The notes under the pieces were generated by a model, which saw nothing but the letters and a program-made list of their open reading frames with translations, was not told the DNA's origin and made no database searches. Below, in pieces: positions 23,019-35,744 of a stretch of DNA of 64,000 nt; position 1 is the stretch's first letter; each line of letters begins with the position of its first letter. The DNA comes from Polytrichum commune (Eukaryota; Streptophyta; Polytrichopsida; Polytrichales; Polytrichaceae). The stretch is taken from NCBI GenBank assembly GCA_950295325.1, contig OX485808.1, positions 18,248,527 to 18,312,526 of the forward strand, given 5' to 3'. The position numbers were made by a program, and so were the translations under genes.

Positions 23019-26000
23019 TCATCCTGAATTCTCAGAAGTTTCAGGTACTTCACTTTGGGAAGGTCCTACCTCGGACTCTGTTCTGCGTTTGCTCAAGCTT
23101 GCACGTTGCATCAGTCGGACAAGCGCTTGCACCACTTCGGACATGGGCGGTCGGAACTCAGGTTCAGGCTACACATGCAAAGCCAGAGTGCAAAACATAT
23201 ACATGTCAGCTGTAACAACTACAGTAGACATGCCTATATTTGAGTGGTATGTGGTTTAGGTAGATGTGGATCTAAGAACTGGCATCAAAAAGACATGTGT
23301 TCAAAAAGAAATTGGACTGCATGCTCAATATGCTATTCATTCTAGCCTCAAAAGTCAACATGATTGGGGGGACCTATATAACCACTTAATGAGCACAAGA
23401 ATCTTCACCTTGATAACGGATAATATATTCATATGAGCTCCAAACACTATGACGCAAATAGCTACGAGCACGATTGGGAGTTGCTAATCATCTTGCACTA
23501 ATTGCATATTTCATATCCTATGAGAAGTGGGCGCAGAGAGAAAAGTCTCCATCCAAGGCATACCTACATTATGAGTGGAGGCAACATAACATCCCATCCC
23601 TTTTCACTACACTGGTGGGAACATTTCTCCTACCGTAGAGTAAGATTTACAGAATGTTTATAATGTAAGGCTACTTTGGAGTTTATAGTAAATAGATAGA
23701 TAGCCTTTCAAAGGGGATGCAGCTCCCAGGGTTCTAGAATGTTAATTGAAACTGACAAAGTTAAATGGGAACCCTGAACCCTAAACCACACATAGCACTC
23801 ATAGATGTAATTCCTCTGAAGTCAGGTTTATGAAATTGGAGTCATCAAATGGAATTTAGACTGAACTTTTGTATCTCCAAATAGCTCTTACTTTGGTTTC
23901 ATGGTTGTTGATAACTTATTGTTGACTTTATATGGAAATTGTTGAATGTGTGTAAAATTAATCAACATTCATTCTTCTATCTACTGATGCATGTGCTGGA
24001 CAGCCTTACCTGTACACACAATGCGACGACATCAGCGAAACGGGAAAGGGACTTGGCAGGGTAAACACCCTTCAATGCTGGATCCACCATTCTTGCAAGA
24101 GCATCAATGTCATGCAGCTGAGGTGTAGCCCACCGCACCAAAGATTGCTCTGACCTTGGCCTTGAGCTGCATTAACACACATCGGCAGATCAAATGAGAC
24201 ATGGCACATATCAATGCGATCACCTTGACATAGAGTTTGAGCCTTTGTATAATTACCAGTAGTTATGCATTAAAGGGGAGGGAGTCATGGTTTAGATCCT
24301 TCTTAGAGAGAAATTTTCTATTAAGAGCTTGGTAGCTCATTGTTTGTCAGAGCCTATTTTGAAAGTTGGGAGAAACTCCTTGGGTCTCCTCTTGACATCC
24401 AATAAACTTTGGAATATAAAACAGGGTATGCCCATGCGACCCACCACCCTAAATCCCAGATCAGCCTACACAAGGCTAGCTTGGCCCACCCATTCTAGTA
24501 TGACCAGCTAGAAAGCCAGATTTTAATAAACCAACACCACTCCCTCAGCATGGTAACTTTTTCCATGAACTCACGTTTTAGCCAACTCACCAGGAGTGTG
24601 ATGACAAGACATTATGCATAATTCCAGTGTTACAAGATTTCAAGTTGCTAGTTTAACACTTGAAATCAAACACAAAGTAGTGGATCAGGAGTCAAAAACA
24701 ACACACACACGGATCAACTTAAGCAACCAGACATAGATTCCCTTAACTCTAAAGACACGTCCCCAGCACAGAACATGGGAGCCTAATCTCAGACAACAAT
24801 TTGCTACTGTTTCCAAGCTTAACTTTGGCGAACAGACAGATGACTGTACCTGTCCAAAGGCTTGCGCCCAGTAAGAAGCTCCAACATCACAACACCAAAA
24901 CTGTACACATCACTCTTCACAGTGTAAGTACCGGACATGGCATACTCCGGTGCACTGTAACCGAATGAACCCAACATCTGTGCAGATACCTGTCATCATC
25001 CGATACAATTTCATCACCAGTCAGAACACATGTGTTTAGCATGCATTAACAATGTGAATATTCTCATGCTCATTACGTGGTCACATAGGTTCCCCCCAAT
25101 CATGTTGAATATTGAGCCTAGAATGATTAGCATATTTTGAGCACATAATCCAATCTCTTTTAAACTCATGTCTTTTTGGTATCCGTTTTTTGGATCCTCA
25201 CCTAACCACATTCCACTCAAAAAAAGTTGCCAGGTTATTGTTATATTGGGATTATGCACATCTACCTTGAACAATCCGAGAAATTTGACTGGACTACTGT
25301 AAAATGGTAGATAGTAAACCTGACGCTCCGATCCAGATGGTGCAAGAGCAGCCAACCCACAGTCTGAGATGTGGGGGTTGAGTTCATCATCAAGTAGAAT
25401 GTTAGCAGACTTGAAGTTGCGGTGGACGACTGGTGGGGCACAGACTTCATGCAAATACCTGCAGAATAAAAAAACAGATCAGTCATTAGGAATGAGTCAT
25501 GCTTCTGGATTAGGGTAACTACAATGCTTCCCTCCATGGGCCTTCAATGAGCCTCTATGAAGACAACCGTATCCATGGTGCCCAGTTTGCTCCGTTAAAC
25601 TTAACCCTCATCTCCATCTTGCAAGTCGTGTGGGTTCCATTCTCCACCAAGCCAATCTTTGTGGGTGTCATTGGCTCAACCAGTCAGCCTAATGTAGACT
25701 TGCCTAATTCAGTTACTCATCTCAATCAGACACCTATATATAAGTGGTATGTGGTCAGGTGTGGCTCCAAGAATGGACACCCAAAAGGATGTGTCTAAAT
25801 ATACCTGCTCAAAAATTGATAACCACTTTATCCTAAATAGTCAACATGATTAAAGGGGGGGGGGGGGTATATGACCATTTAATGAGCACCAGAATCTTCA
25901 CTTCGATATTGAATGAGATATTTAAATGAGCTCAGGAAAATATTAGAAAAAAGGTTACGGCCTCAATTTGGATTTGCTAACTGTTTCATACTAATGACAT

Positions 26001-29000
26001 GTTTCATGTCATAGGAGAAGTGGGTTAGTCAGAGAAAGTAACCATTTGAGACCTTACTAGGGGAGGAACAGCGGGCAATCGAGTTGCCCCAGTTCTGGCC
26101 ATTTGAAAGAGTTAACCTCTTAATTGAGGCAGTAGCATGCCAGCAATGAGACTCTATAATTCATGCTAGTGTTGACAAACATGACGTAGACGTGCCTGAT
26201 TCGGTTACTTATCTTCATCAGAGAACTATTTTTGACTGGATTGTTGTCAATTGTTGTCCAAGAACAGATACCCAAAAGACATGTGCTTACAAGGGAATTA
26301 ACTGAGTGCTCAAATTATCATAACCATTCTAGGCTCAATAGTCAACAAAATGGGGAGACCTATGTGACCATTTAATGAGCGCGAGAATCTTCACTTCAAT
26401 AATGGGTAAGATATTCATATGAGCTCCACAATTTATAAGGAAAGCGGCTACAATCTGGTTTTGGATTTGCTAACCATTTTGTACTAATCGCGTGTTTCAT
26501 ATCATACGATAAGTGGGCTAGCCGGAGAAAGTAACCATTCACGACCCATCTACCTTGGGTGTTATCAAAACAGAGTTGCAGGGCTAGGGAATACGTACTC
26601 GAGAGCTCGGGCAGCACCGAGAGCAATCTTAACACGAACATTCCACGACATTCCTTTGGTGTTGTCACTCGACGCATGCAGTAATTCATTCAGCGTTCCG
26701 CGGCTAATGTACTCGTACACCAAAAGACGTTGATCGTGCTCGACGCAGTAGCCCACGAGCTCTGTGGCATTTGCGTGTTGCAGACGCGCCAAACCTTCCA
26801 CAACGCTCAAGAAATCATCCTCATTTTGCACCATGGAAGCTTTGCTGTCCACCTTCTTTACCACAAGCACTTGGCCATTGGGGAAATCGGCACGGTAGAC
26901 ACGGCCAAGACCACCTTCCCCAATTAGGTTATCTTCCGAGAAGCTGTTGGTGGCCGCCTGGAGATCCGCGACCGAGAATGCGGTCGCGGCAATGTTGCTC
27001 TTGTTCACTTTACCGGTTACTTTCTTCGCCACTGATCTCTCACTGAAGAAGGCGGGAGGGGCCTTAAGTGTTAGTGTCTTCTGTGGTGGTAGTGCCTTGA
27101 TCACTGGCTCTTCCACTCCTTTCATTTGGGCAACTGCAACAAATCCAATTCCAACAAAAACAGACTTCAGGTTGCTAAATGTCTGAACCATTCTACACAA
27201 AGCCTATCTACACCATTATTCAGAAACACTTTCACATCGTGGCTTTATCCAAAGGTTGCAATCAGATACTCGTGTCTACGCTGGTTTAGGATTTACACTA
27301 ATCCCTCTTGTGCTCTGTAAGAACTTGAAAGGAGCCTCACACACTTTTCAATAGAATGAAATTGAAAACAAAATCACACATGCGGCAAAAGCCAAATGAC
27401 GGCAATCCTCAACAATCTGCTTGGAAGAAGCCATCCTCGCTAGCATCAGTTCCCAAAGGCCAACAAAAAAAAAATCTACAGATATCCAGAGGTAATGGAA
27501 GACTAGAGCAATTTTTTCTATAGCATGTGTACTCGGACCTCAATTTCAGCACAAGAAAACCGAAGAGATAAGATGAATCCCTGAAGTACAAAAAACAAAA
27601 GCCAAAAGTGGGGTTCATTCAAAAAAACACCCCTTTTTGCTGAAATGTATGATCTCACCTGGTTCAAACACCTTCAGCTTTGTTGTCTTCTCTGCTGCAG
27701 ACAGAAGCAAATTGCTGTTAGTTCAGTGTGAGCAAGAGTTTTTGAGTTTAAAACTATTCTGTGCATCTACTGTCATTTACAACCTTCAAAGAAGCACACT
27801 AAGATATGTGAATGTTTTACCCACTAAGATATACCAACCGTGAGTAAACTGACCTTTTGCAGAGGAAATGAGGGGTTTCAACCACGAGCAACGACTGCTG
27901 TTATTGGCCTCTTCATCCACAGATTTCTCAGGTTTCTTTCTGAGCACAAAAAACCACACCGCCAAACCGGCTGCCAAAAGGACCAAGAGAATCGCAATTG
28001 CCACTCCCGCAGATCGAGCTGGAGTGAAAAAGCCCGGTGAACTGGATGAACTAGATCCCGAAGGTTGGTTCTTTGGAGGAGAGTTTTTAGGAGGCGGTGG
28101 TGCGGTGTAAGGGGGAGGAGGAGGAGCTTGCAAACTAATTTGATTACCTCCATAACTGTTACAAAGCACACAGTTATTATTACACAAGAGAAATAGTTTT
28201 TGAAGCTTACGCCATCACTACCTGTGACGCATCATCAGCTGCGAAGCATTTCAATTTCATGATGGCTGATTTCTTGATTACTATACCCGCAGTGTTGATC
28301 TCATGAAATAGGTTGCACCATGCAGAACACTACCAGACCATGGAAAAAAATGAAACCGGAATCAGACGTACTTGAAGTTTTTGGGATTGAGGCCTGGTGG
28401 AATGTAGCCTGATAATTGATTGTTTGAAACATCTCTGTAAAAGAAAAGTGTAAGCATAGATGTAAGCATTTGCAGCACATCTGATGAAATACAAAGACAC
28501 ATTATAAACTATTTTCTACACCTCAAACAGGCCAACCCAAACCATATGATTTTCAGGTTCAGATCATACAAGTTTTGCAGATTCGTGAGCTGCGACAGAG
28601 TTGTGGGTAACGAGCCATTCAGCTGATTATTTTGCAGGTACCTGCCACACCAAAAAAATTATCTTTGATACTCAAACCGTCTCCTCAAAAGATGTACTGC
28701 AAGCAATGAATCTTTTTCATGCAAGATTTTTTTCTCCCATGTGTGTCCAACAACTGCTCTTGATTTCAATACGAACCGAACTAAGGCCAGAGACTTACAA
28801 AGATTGAAGGCTGACCATGTCACCAACAGTATCAGGGATAGTCCCTGTGAAGGCGTTGTTGGACAGATCACTGGAAATAGGGTTCCAGAAGAATAAACCA
28901 AGCTGTTAATCCCTTAGTGTCAAAGCAATAGATAGCCTCAAAAAGCAAAGCTCCTTCATGAGGAATTCTTTGATCCTAATGGTTGCACTGATCCACTCAA

Positions 29001-30109
29001 AACATCTACCAATCTGCTGATGCCAATGACAATCTACCAATGACAAACAAAGTTTCCAGTCCGTTGGCTCAATCAAATAATGCTGAAAGAGAGGACTTAC
29101 AGTGTGACCAGATTGACTAGCTTTGAGAAAATTTGAGAATTCAGGTCGCCATCCAGTTGGTTGTTGTTCATATATCTGCCATTGTAACTGGATTTGATTA
29201 AAAAAATGGACCAAACCAACTAAAACGCTGACCCTTCCTTACTATATCCGACATTTGATTTGTAGAAATCACAGAACCGTATAGCTTTCTGCAATGGCAT
29301 TGAGTCAAAACACTGCACAGGTTGGAGGAGGAGTCGGTTTGTACATTTCAGTCAAAGATGGGATATTAATCAGCAAGTAGGGAAATTGGCCTGTAAACTG
29401 GTTGTACTCCAAATGTCTGCAAACAAAGTTGTTCAATCAAAAGTGAGGTTCGAGATAATATGCTTGTAGATGGACAGTGGGAAAAAGTAGATATGAATTC
29501 AAAAGCCTTGCATAATCACCACGTACAACTTCAGTAGGTAGTCAGGGAACATGTTTGAAAAATCTTACAGTGAAACCAAGTTGGGAGAAAACATATTAGG
29601 GATGTCCTGGTCTAGATTATTGTGACTCAGGTCCCTGCATAAAAAGACCAGACCAAACCATCCATCAGATAAATGCTTTGCAGTCTGAAGTGTCCATGGA
29701 CAATATGCATCCTTGTAGGTATTAATGTTGAAACAACACTTACATATTAGGCAACCAGGCAACCAAATAATAAAAATCGAGAGAGATAATTAATCTGAAG
29801 CTATTATTACAGTTACATACTCAATACAAAGCAATCAAAAAGCAAGCAATCGAAAACTAGAACAAAATAGAAAACAAATCACACATGTGGCACCAGCCAA
29901 ATGGTAGAAAGCCATTTGACAACTTACAGGGTAGTCAGATGCTGGAATTTCTGCAGGACCCATCCTTGCACCTTCCCGTTGATCCCCTTGTTTGACAGTT
30001 GGCTGCAGATTGAGAAAAAGGATAAATACATATTCTTAGCACTGTCCTAGCTACATACCAGGCCGCTGTGAGTCAGTTCTTCAAATGTCTGTAGGTTTGA
30101 ACCCGAGCA

Positions 30110-30149
<40 letters not shown>

Positions 30150-31450
30150 TAGATCATCTTGTTGCAAAGTATTGACAAACTTACATTGACGTGACAGATG
30201 AGCCGGAACAAGTGATGCCCAACCAGGCATTCCCACAAGGATCACCGGCGCTTTGCACCCAATTTGTCAGACTTGAGGGGTTACTGAAGTCGGAAAACAT
30301 TTGATTCAGGCCTTCAACTGTACCCCAAAACCATCCCAAAAAGCTAATAATGTCAAGCCTTGAAACACCCTCGCTTATAAGGTATAGAAAATCGGAGACA
30401 TGGCAGAAATAAAAGATCTGTGCATCTATGTATTTAACCAGTGCGATTTTTGTGTAAAATCTTGCAGAAAGTGGGCTCCAAATACTCTTTGGGTCCACAG
30501 ATACTATATACACTCCTCGAAAGAAGCTGTGAAAGCATGTTGGTGCCTTGAATGGATACTTCTGAAATTGTTGATGTGCCTCAAACTGCCACGCTTTTTT
30601 TTGGGTTTCCGAAAATAAGGTCGAAGACTCCGAACAACTTTCAAGGGGTCACGGTTAGTGGTCGAGGATGGTGCAAGCTCTAAACTTTGGAGTTTGGGTA
30701 AGTGTGCAACTTCGCTCCAAAACTCCAGATCATCAATCCTTTTGACAAAATGTCACGGCTCCCCTAACCCTGAGATACATAGGTTTCCCATGATGTCCTT
30801 TTCTCTATCCTCCAAACTACAGAAAATCCAGCGAACATGCCTGAGTCGCCTCAAAATGATTGAGATCCTCGCTGAAAGCCTCTCTCTCTCCCTCTGCATC
30901 TTCTTTCGGTCACTACAGAGTCTCCCCATTGTTCTGTTGTTTGAGGCTCCCTTATTACTCTCTACAAACTGAATTTGTTCCCCCTTTAGCCAATAACCCA
31001 GAGCCTGAAATGTCATTATAGTGTCGGAGGAGGCGCCGAGGATAACATTCGCTATCTCACTCAGAACCCTTGCAACGACGGTCTCTGTGCCCGCATTCCC
31101 GGAAGACCACTTCTTGGTGCACCTTGCCATGACCAGGAGGCAGGTTTGGTAGGAAGAAGGGATGGTTCATAAGCAGAGAGCTGTGGTGCCATAGCTCTTT
31201 TATATGCTGAGCCAGATACAAAGTAAAGGAAGAGAGAAGAGAAGAGAAGAGAAGAGGAGTAAAGATATTTGCAGAGAGAGAAGAAAGAAGGAAGGAAGGG
31301 CTACTTACCATCAGCCTGATCTGTAGCTCCATGGGCGAAGCTCCAGAATGAAACCACCACCAACACACACACACCCAGCACATTCCACCTATTGCTCCCC
31401 ATTGCACCGGCGGATGACTCCATCCCCCTACTCCTCCTCATCATCATCAT
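23019..31450 (-). CDS. SRF: STRUBBELIG-receptor family (SRF) LRR receptor kinase
   Basis: A plasma-membrane receptor-like protein of the LRR-V class, a family acting in tissue morphogenesis and cell-wall signalling. I read 16 exons, in transcription order: 31450-31309, 30317-30185, 30002-29928, 29634-29569, 29416-29345, 29175-29101, 28870-28799, 28641-28570, 28434-28372, 28155-27854, 27694-27659, 27133-26599, 25458-25320, 24989-24850, 24166-24010 and 23168-23019. All introns are GT-AG, all phases join, and the product is 742 aa. Domains: signal peptide with hydrophobic core (residues 23-39), SUB domain with the [18 protein letters not shown] block, about six LRRs in 63-75-bp single-repeat exons, a Pro-rich juxtamembrane stretch, a TM helix (about 306-328), and a kinase with GEGGLG loop (441-446) and Lys462. 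The catalytic loop reads HRNFKSAN instead of HRD, and DFG is DCG (580-582), as usual in this family, so weak or absent phosphotransfer is likely. First ATG is at 31450; Met17 is an alternative start. Introns 12 and 15 contain R1 repeats. Confidence 0.95.
23222..23568 (+). repeat. R1 copy in the last intron of the SRF gene
   Basis: Near full length, from 'gtagacatgcctatat' to 'aaggcatacctac', with the R1 blocks 'ggtatgtggtttaggt', 'accacttaatgagcacaaga' and 'ttgctaatcatcttgcacta'. It lies wholly within the intron between exons 15 and 16. Confidence 0.7.
25692..26060 (+). repeat. R1 copy in SRF intron 12 (first of two)
   Basis: Full-length R1 in the intron between SRF exons 12 and 13. It carries the left end 'gtagacttgcctaattcagt' and the right end 'aagtaaccatttgagacc', which are imperfect inverted repeats of about 27 bp. 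A G-run interrupts it at about 25855-25867. Confidence 0.75.
26184..26556 (+). repeat. R1 copy in SRF intron 12 (second)
   Basis: Another full-length R1, in the same orientation as and about 120 bp from the first. The ends are ACGTAGACGTGCCTGATTCG and the inverted AAGTAACCATTCACGACCCA. It ends only about 40 bp from the 5' splice site of exon 12 (26599). Confidence 0.75.
30111..30149. repeat. (ATT)13 microsatellite in SRF intron 2
   Basis: Thirteen ATT units directly follow GGTTTGAACCCGAGCAC, which resembles a tRNA B-box. A truncated tRNA-derived SINE with an ATT tail is one reading, but an A-box and target duplications are not evident. Confidence 0.9.
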
Positions 31451-32308
31451 CGCTGCACTCTCATTCCGCTCCGCCCCCCGACTGCTGCTGCCAACTCCAG
31501 CCGCATTCAACTCTCAAACCTCAAAATCCAAACTCCTCGCAGCTCAGCCGACCTCCAATCCGGGAGACTGTCTTCTTCTCAAGTAAGTTAACCCTGAGCA
31601 ACCTACATAAGACCGGCCCACTGATTCACAGCTTACACACAACATACACTCAAAACCAACCTACCTTACCCTCCACACCACACACCAACTCACACGAATC
31701 TCCCAAAACTGCAACCGAATCCGAAACCGAAAAAACGAAAGATTTTTGAGAAAAAAATCGAAATACCTGTTAGACACGAAAAAACGTGTAAAGAAATGCA
31801 GATCGCATCAACTATCGTTGGAGGAGGATGAGGAAAACGCACCTTAGTGAGGCGGGGGAGAAAGGAGGTGAAGGCGCGATCCCTTCCTGCGTGAGCAGAA
31901 GCCCTTCGCAGGTTCCTTGGGAAAGGAGGGAGCGATGGAGAAAGGGAGAGCAAATGCGGGTACCTACTGGAGTGGATCGCCAATTGCGGGGGATTTGCGA
32001 CGCGAGGGAAGTGGCGTCGGAGTCGGAGCTCGATCGCAGCCTTCTTCGCCATAGCCAGTTAGTACAGCCAAGCTACAGCACCTTCAACATCGACAAGGAT
32101 TTCTCTCTCCCGTGCGCCCGTCATCGCCCTTCTATGCCCGTCAGATCCCGTCAGCGCCCATTTTCTTTTGCTTTTTCGATTCCCTGCTGGCGACTAACTT
32201 GAGTCCACCCAATTGACTTCTTGCTGGCATTAAAACTAAAGCTAGGCATCATCTGTATACTTTTTAGCTAACCAAGTTCCAACCGACCGACCGCTAGTTA
32301 TGAATGAA

Positions 32309-32638
32309 CCACACTAAACATGATAGTTAGTGTCACCAATTCTAATCGTCTTGCTCAATACTACTTGTAAACCTTGGTATATTGTCACCAACACAAAATG
32401 TTAACCCAACATTCTTTGTCATTCCTTGTAATTCTTGGGGGGATTATAGATAGTGGTTTTTCATCCAAATGTCAATCATCCATGACAATCTTTCATCACA
32501 AGTTGTTGACAAGAGAAGGTGGGGTTTTGGCCAATGGATGAACTCATCCATCATCCATGACAATATTTGTTCACTTATTCATAAGAAGTGTCATCCAAAA
32601 TGTTACCATGGTGACACTACATATCATATTTAGTGTAG
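32309..32638 (+). mobile_element. R3 family MITE, 330 bp
   Basis: Starts CCACACTAAACATGATAGTTAG and ends CATATTTAGTGTAG, with the R3 inner blocks 'tgtcaccaattct', 'catccaaatgtcaatcat' and 'agtgtcatccaaaa'. Non-coding. Confidence 0.75.
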
Positions 32639-32642
32639 TTGA

Positions 32643-32812
32643 GTTTGATTCAAATACAAGACTTCGGGATAATTACCGATCCATTAGAGGAATGTACAAA
32701 ATATTCCTTCTTTACTGAAGGAACCCCAAACGATTCCAACATGTAACCGGTTGATCTTGGAAAGCTTGGGATTTTGATTGATTATGCTTGAAAATATCCC
32801 CGGACATTGTTC
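32643..32812 (+). repeat. R2 family repeat, truncated
   Basis: Shows 'aagacttcgggataattaccg', 'acatgtaaccggttgatctt' and 'gattatgcttgaaaatatcc' in R2 order. The TGATCGGGGAGA start is missing. It abuts the R3 element upstream and an R1 copy downstream. Confidence 0.6.
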
Positions 32813-32833
32813 AAAAGAAATACAGGTCAAGTA

Positions 32834-33193
32834 AGGTTGATGGGTCTTAAATGGTTACTTTTTCCAACAAGCCCACTTCTCCTAGAATATGATCATGCAA
32901 ATCGTACGAGATGGCTACCAAATCCAAATTGAGGTTGTAGCCACTTTCCTCATAATTTTGGAGCTCATATGAACATCTTATCATTATCAAAGTGAAGAAT
33001 CTTGTGTTCATTAAATGGGGCATATAGATCCCTCTATCAGATTTGTTGACTATTGAGTTTTAGAATGATTGTCATATTTTGAGCACATCGTCGATCGCTT
33101 GTAAACACGTGTCTTTTTGGTATATGTTCTTGGAGCCACACCTAACCATGTGTGTCCAACCAAGAAAAGTAATTGAATTAGGCACGTCTACCT
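32834..33193 (-). repeat. R1 family copy, reverse orientation
   Basis: Full-length R1 read on the minus strand, from 'ggcacgtctacct' (right) to 'aggttgatgggtct' (left), with the inner block 'attcatatgagctcc' in complement. Non-coding. Confidence 0.7.
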
Positions 33194-33812
33194 CAAGGGT
33201 ATGCATGTGTTATTCAATTCATTTCTCTTGTTCTCCAACTTCTACGGATTATATTTATTTACTGAAACGTATATCACATTAGCAAATCTATGATGAAGCA
33301 CCAACAAAACTTGGATTAAAATCTAGACTCACAAATAGATGTGATATTATTTCTAAAAAGAATCCATGAACAAGGCCTACATACTTAAAATTTTAAAAAC
33401 ACTCCTCTAACACACACATTTCTCTTAGGAAGTACATACACACATGTGGTCTTGCGGAGGCTTTAGAGTTGCGAGATTCGATGTTGAATATGGTACACCA
33501 AGAGCATCTCCAACGAATGGACCGGACTCAATTCTTTCCATTCAAAGTTCAATCACGATGAGTTGGACCTCAAGTTCCAAGAGATTCGTCATGGCCATCA
33601 CCTATGACAAGTGAGGTGTTTAATAAGACGTTACTAAGACTACTATCTCCGTACTAGATTACTACGACGATTAAATGAATGATTTTCAAGTCTTGAAAGC
33701 CTAATGGGCACCAAATGTGAGGCCATGTAGTCCAAACCACGATCACCACATTATTTGTGTACCCTTGACTCTTGCGCACACGTATAAATTACACAAACAC
33801 AATGTAGATCTA

Positions 33813-34182
33813 AGGTAGGTGGTCCTAAAATGGTTACTAACTTTCCAACTAGCCCGCTTCTTTTAGGATATTGAGACACACGATTAGTGCGTGGTGATTA
33901 TCGAATCCAAATCAAGTCCTACCGATTTTCGGAGCTCACATTAATATCTTATTACTTATTACAGTGAAGATTCTCGTGCTCATTAAATGGTCATATAGGT
34001 GTCTCCCTCTCCAACTATGTTGAATGTTGAGCTTAGAATGGTTATATTGTTTGAAACACGCAATCCGGTCTCTTTTAAACACGTGTCATTTTGATGTCAG
34101 TTGTTGGAGCCACACCAGACTGCATACCACTCAAACATAGGTGTCCGATTAAAACAAGTAACCAAATTAGGCACGTCTACGT
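33813..34182 (-). repeat. R1 family copy, reverse orientation
   Basis: Full-length R1. The left end 'aggtaggtggtcctaaaatg' and the right end 'aagtaaccaaattaggcacg' are imperfect inverted repeats. The inner 'gtctctttta...acacgtgtcat' is in the complement orientation. Confidence 0.7.
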
Positions 34183-34495
34183 TGGCCTCTTTCACTTGTG
34201 CTTTGGGTTGTTTATTCCCCCCTTGTTCATATGTACTTTTTGCATGCACAACGATCAAGTGTTCAATATAGTTTGTCAACACTCTAACTTCAATGTCCTC
34301 GGTCATCTTTCCCCTTTCCATTCTTTGTTACTCACCGACCAAATCTAACACATTGAAATTTTGCAAGCAGTCCATGTACATATAATTTTACTAAATATAA
34401 AACGTAGTAGAAGTTTCTTATTCTATTGTAAAGTTCCAGCTACACTAATACTAGGTAACTCTCTGCAGTGATGTGTGCAATTAGGTTGATCTAAG

Positions 34496-34820
34496 CTACA
34501 CTAAATAGGATATTTAGTGTTTGATACACTAAATACAAACGTATACACTAAATATCAATAACCCTCTGAAAGTAAGTAGCATTAAATGTAAACTCAAACA
34601 CAACATATCAACTATAATAATATGTGGAAGTTATATGTTTGAATTTAGTGTTAGTAAGGATATGAAAAAATAAAATAACAATGATAGAAGGAGAATTCCA
34701 ACATATTTTCTAGCATATCTTCTAACACTTGTTGTCAAAAAATTGAAAACTAGTGTTGAGCAAGGTAGGGTGGCAATAACATTGAATATGATCAAACACT
34801 CAATATCCTATTTAGTGTAG
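34496..34820. mobile_element. R3-like MITE subfamily, 325 bp
   Basis: Begins CTACACTAAATAGGATATTT and ends with the inverted copy. Each end is itself palindromic (CACTAAATA...TATTTAGTG), so the ends can form hairpins on their own. The body differs from the standard R3. A fragment of this subfamily also occurs at about 47904-48030 inside a larger element. Confidence 0.75.
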
Positions 34821-35037
34821 TTTGTCAACATTCCATGTTATGTTGAGTAGTTATTAGCATGGTAGAAAGAGGAACAACGAATCTCTAGTTATTGTGGTTG
34901 CTATGTAGATGGATAAACAAAGCTATAAGTTTCTAAGATTTGGTTTTGATGCAAAGTGCTTTACACAAATTCAAAAGTTTATCTATTCACAATATCAACC
35001 TAATTGCACATGTCAGTTCATGTTAATTTGGATTCAA

Positions 35038-35072
35038 ACACCCCAAGTTTCAAAATCTCAAACTTGGGGTGT
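35038..35072. repeat. 13-bp-stem inverted repeat with flanking direct repeat
   Basis: ACACCCCAAGTTT and AAACTTGGGGTGT form a perfect stem around a 9-base loop. Just outside lie two copies of 'gcacatgtcagtt.at.ttaatttg'. The role is unknown; it is probably a foldback insertion or a duplication scar. Confidence 0.6.
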
Positions 35073-35744
35073 TTCAAAATCGCACATGTCAGTTTATATT
35101 AATTTGAGATGTAATTTCGGGACCTTATCCTCCCACCTCTCAAACTCCGATAAAATTATAAGATCTAAAATAGGGTATGCGCATAAGCCTCTCATCTAAA
35201 CTATTCCAACATGCTACTCTAAATGTCATAATGTAGATTTGTTTTCACTTAAGAAGATTACTTATGTTGACGAGTGAAATCATATCAGCAATTAGCAAGT
35301 GTGACACTTTGAGACCTCCAGACATCTACTTTAGGCCGTTCGCAAATAATATACGTGACACTAAATACCATAAACGGTGTAGTTTTCTTCCACTATTGGT
35401 AAGAAACGTTGTTGAAAATCACTCGAACATTATGCCACCGTAATGTATCACCCATCCATCCGATTGAAATAACTTCAAAACCGCAGTCCCAAAGTTAAAG
35501 TTGAAGAGAAATCATGATAACAAACAAACAAAGGAGTGGACAAGGGAGACGACAGAAGTCAACAGTGCAAGAGATATGGGAAAAAGTTACATTACTTTTA
35601 CAAAGACCGACTGGAAGTGAAATATGCAGTTGGCCCAACTGGTCGGGCTTAATAATAAGTGTTCAAATTTTACACGAGCCGCCCGATTTCGAACGGTGTG
35701 TGTCCCTTCATCTTTCGGGAGTTAGTTTTATGTAAGTATGCTAG

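Noticed and set aside
26771-28110. Plus-strand open frames of 60-97 codons
   Set aside because: They are antisense to SRF exons 10-12, whose minus-strand frame is the conserved one.
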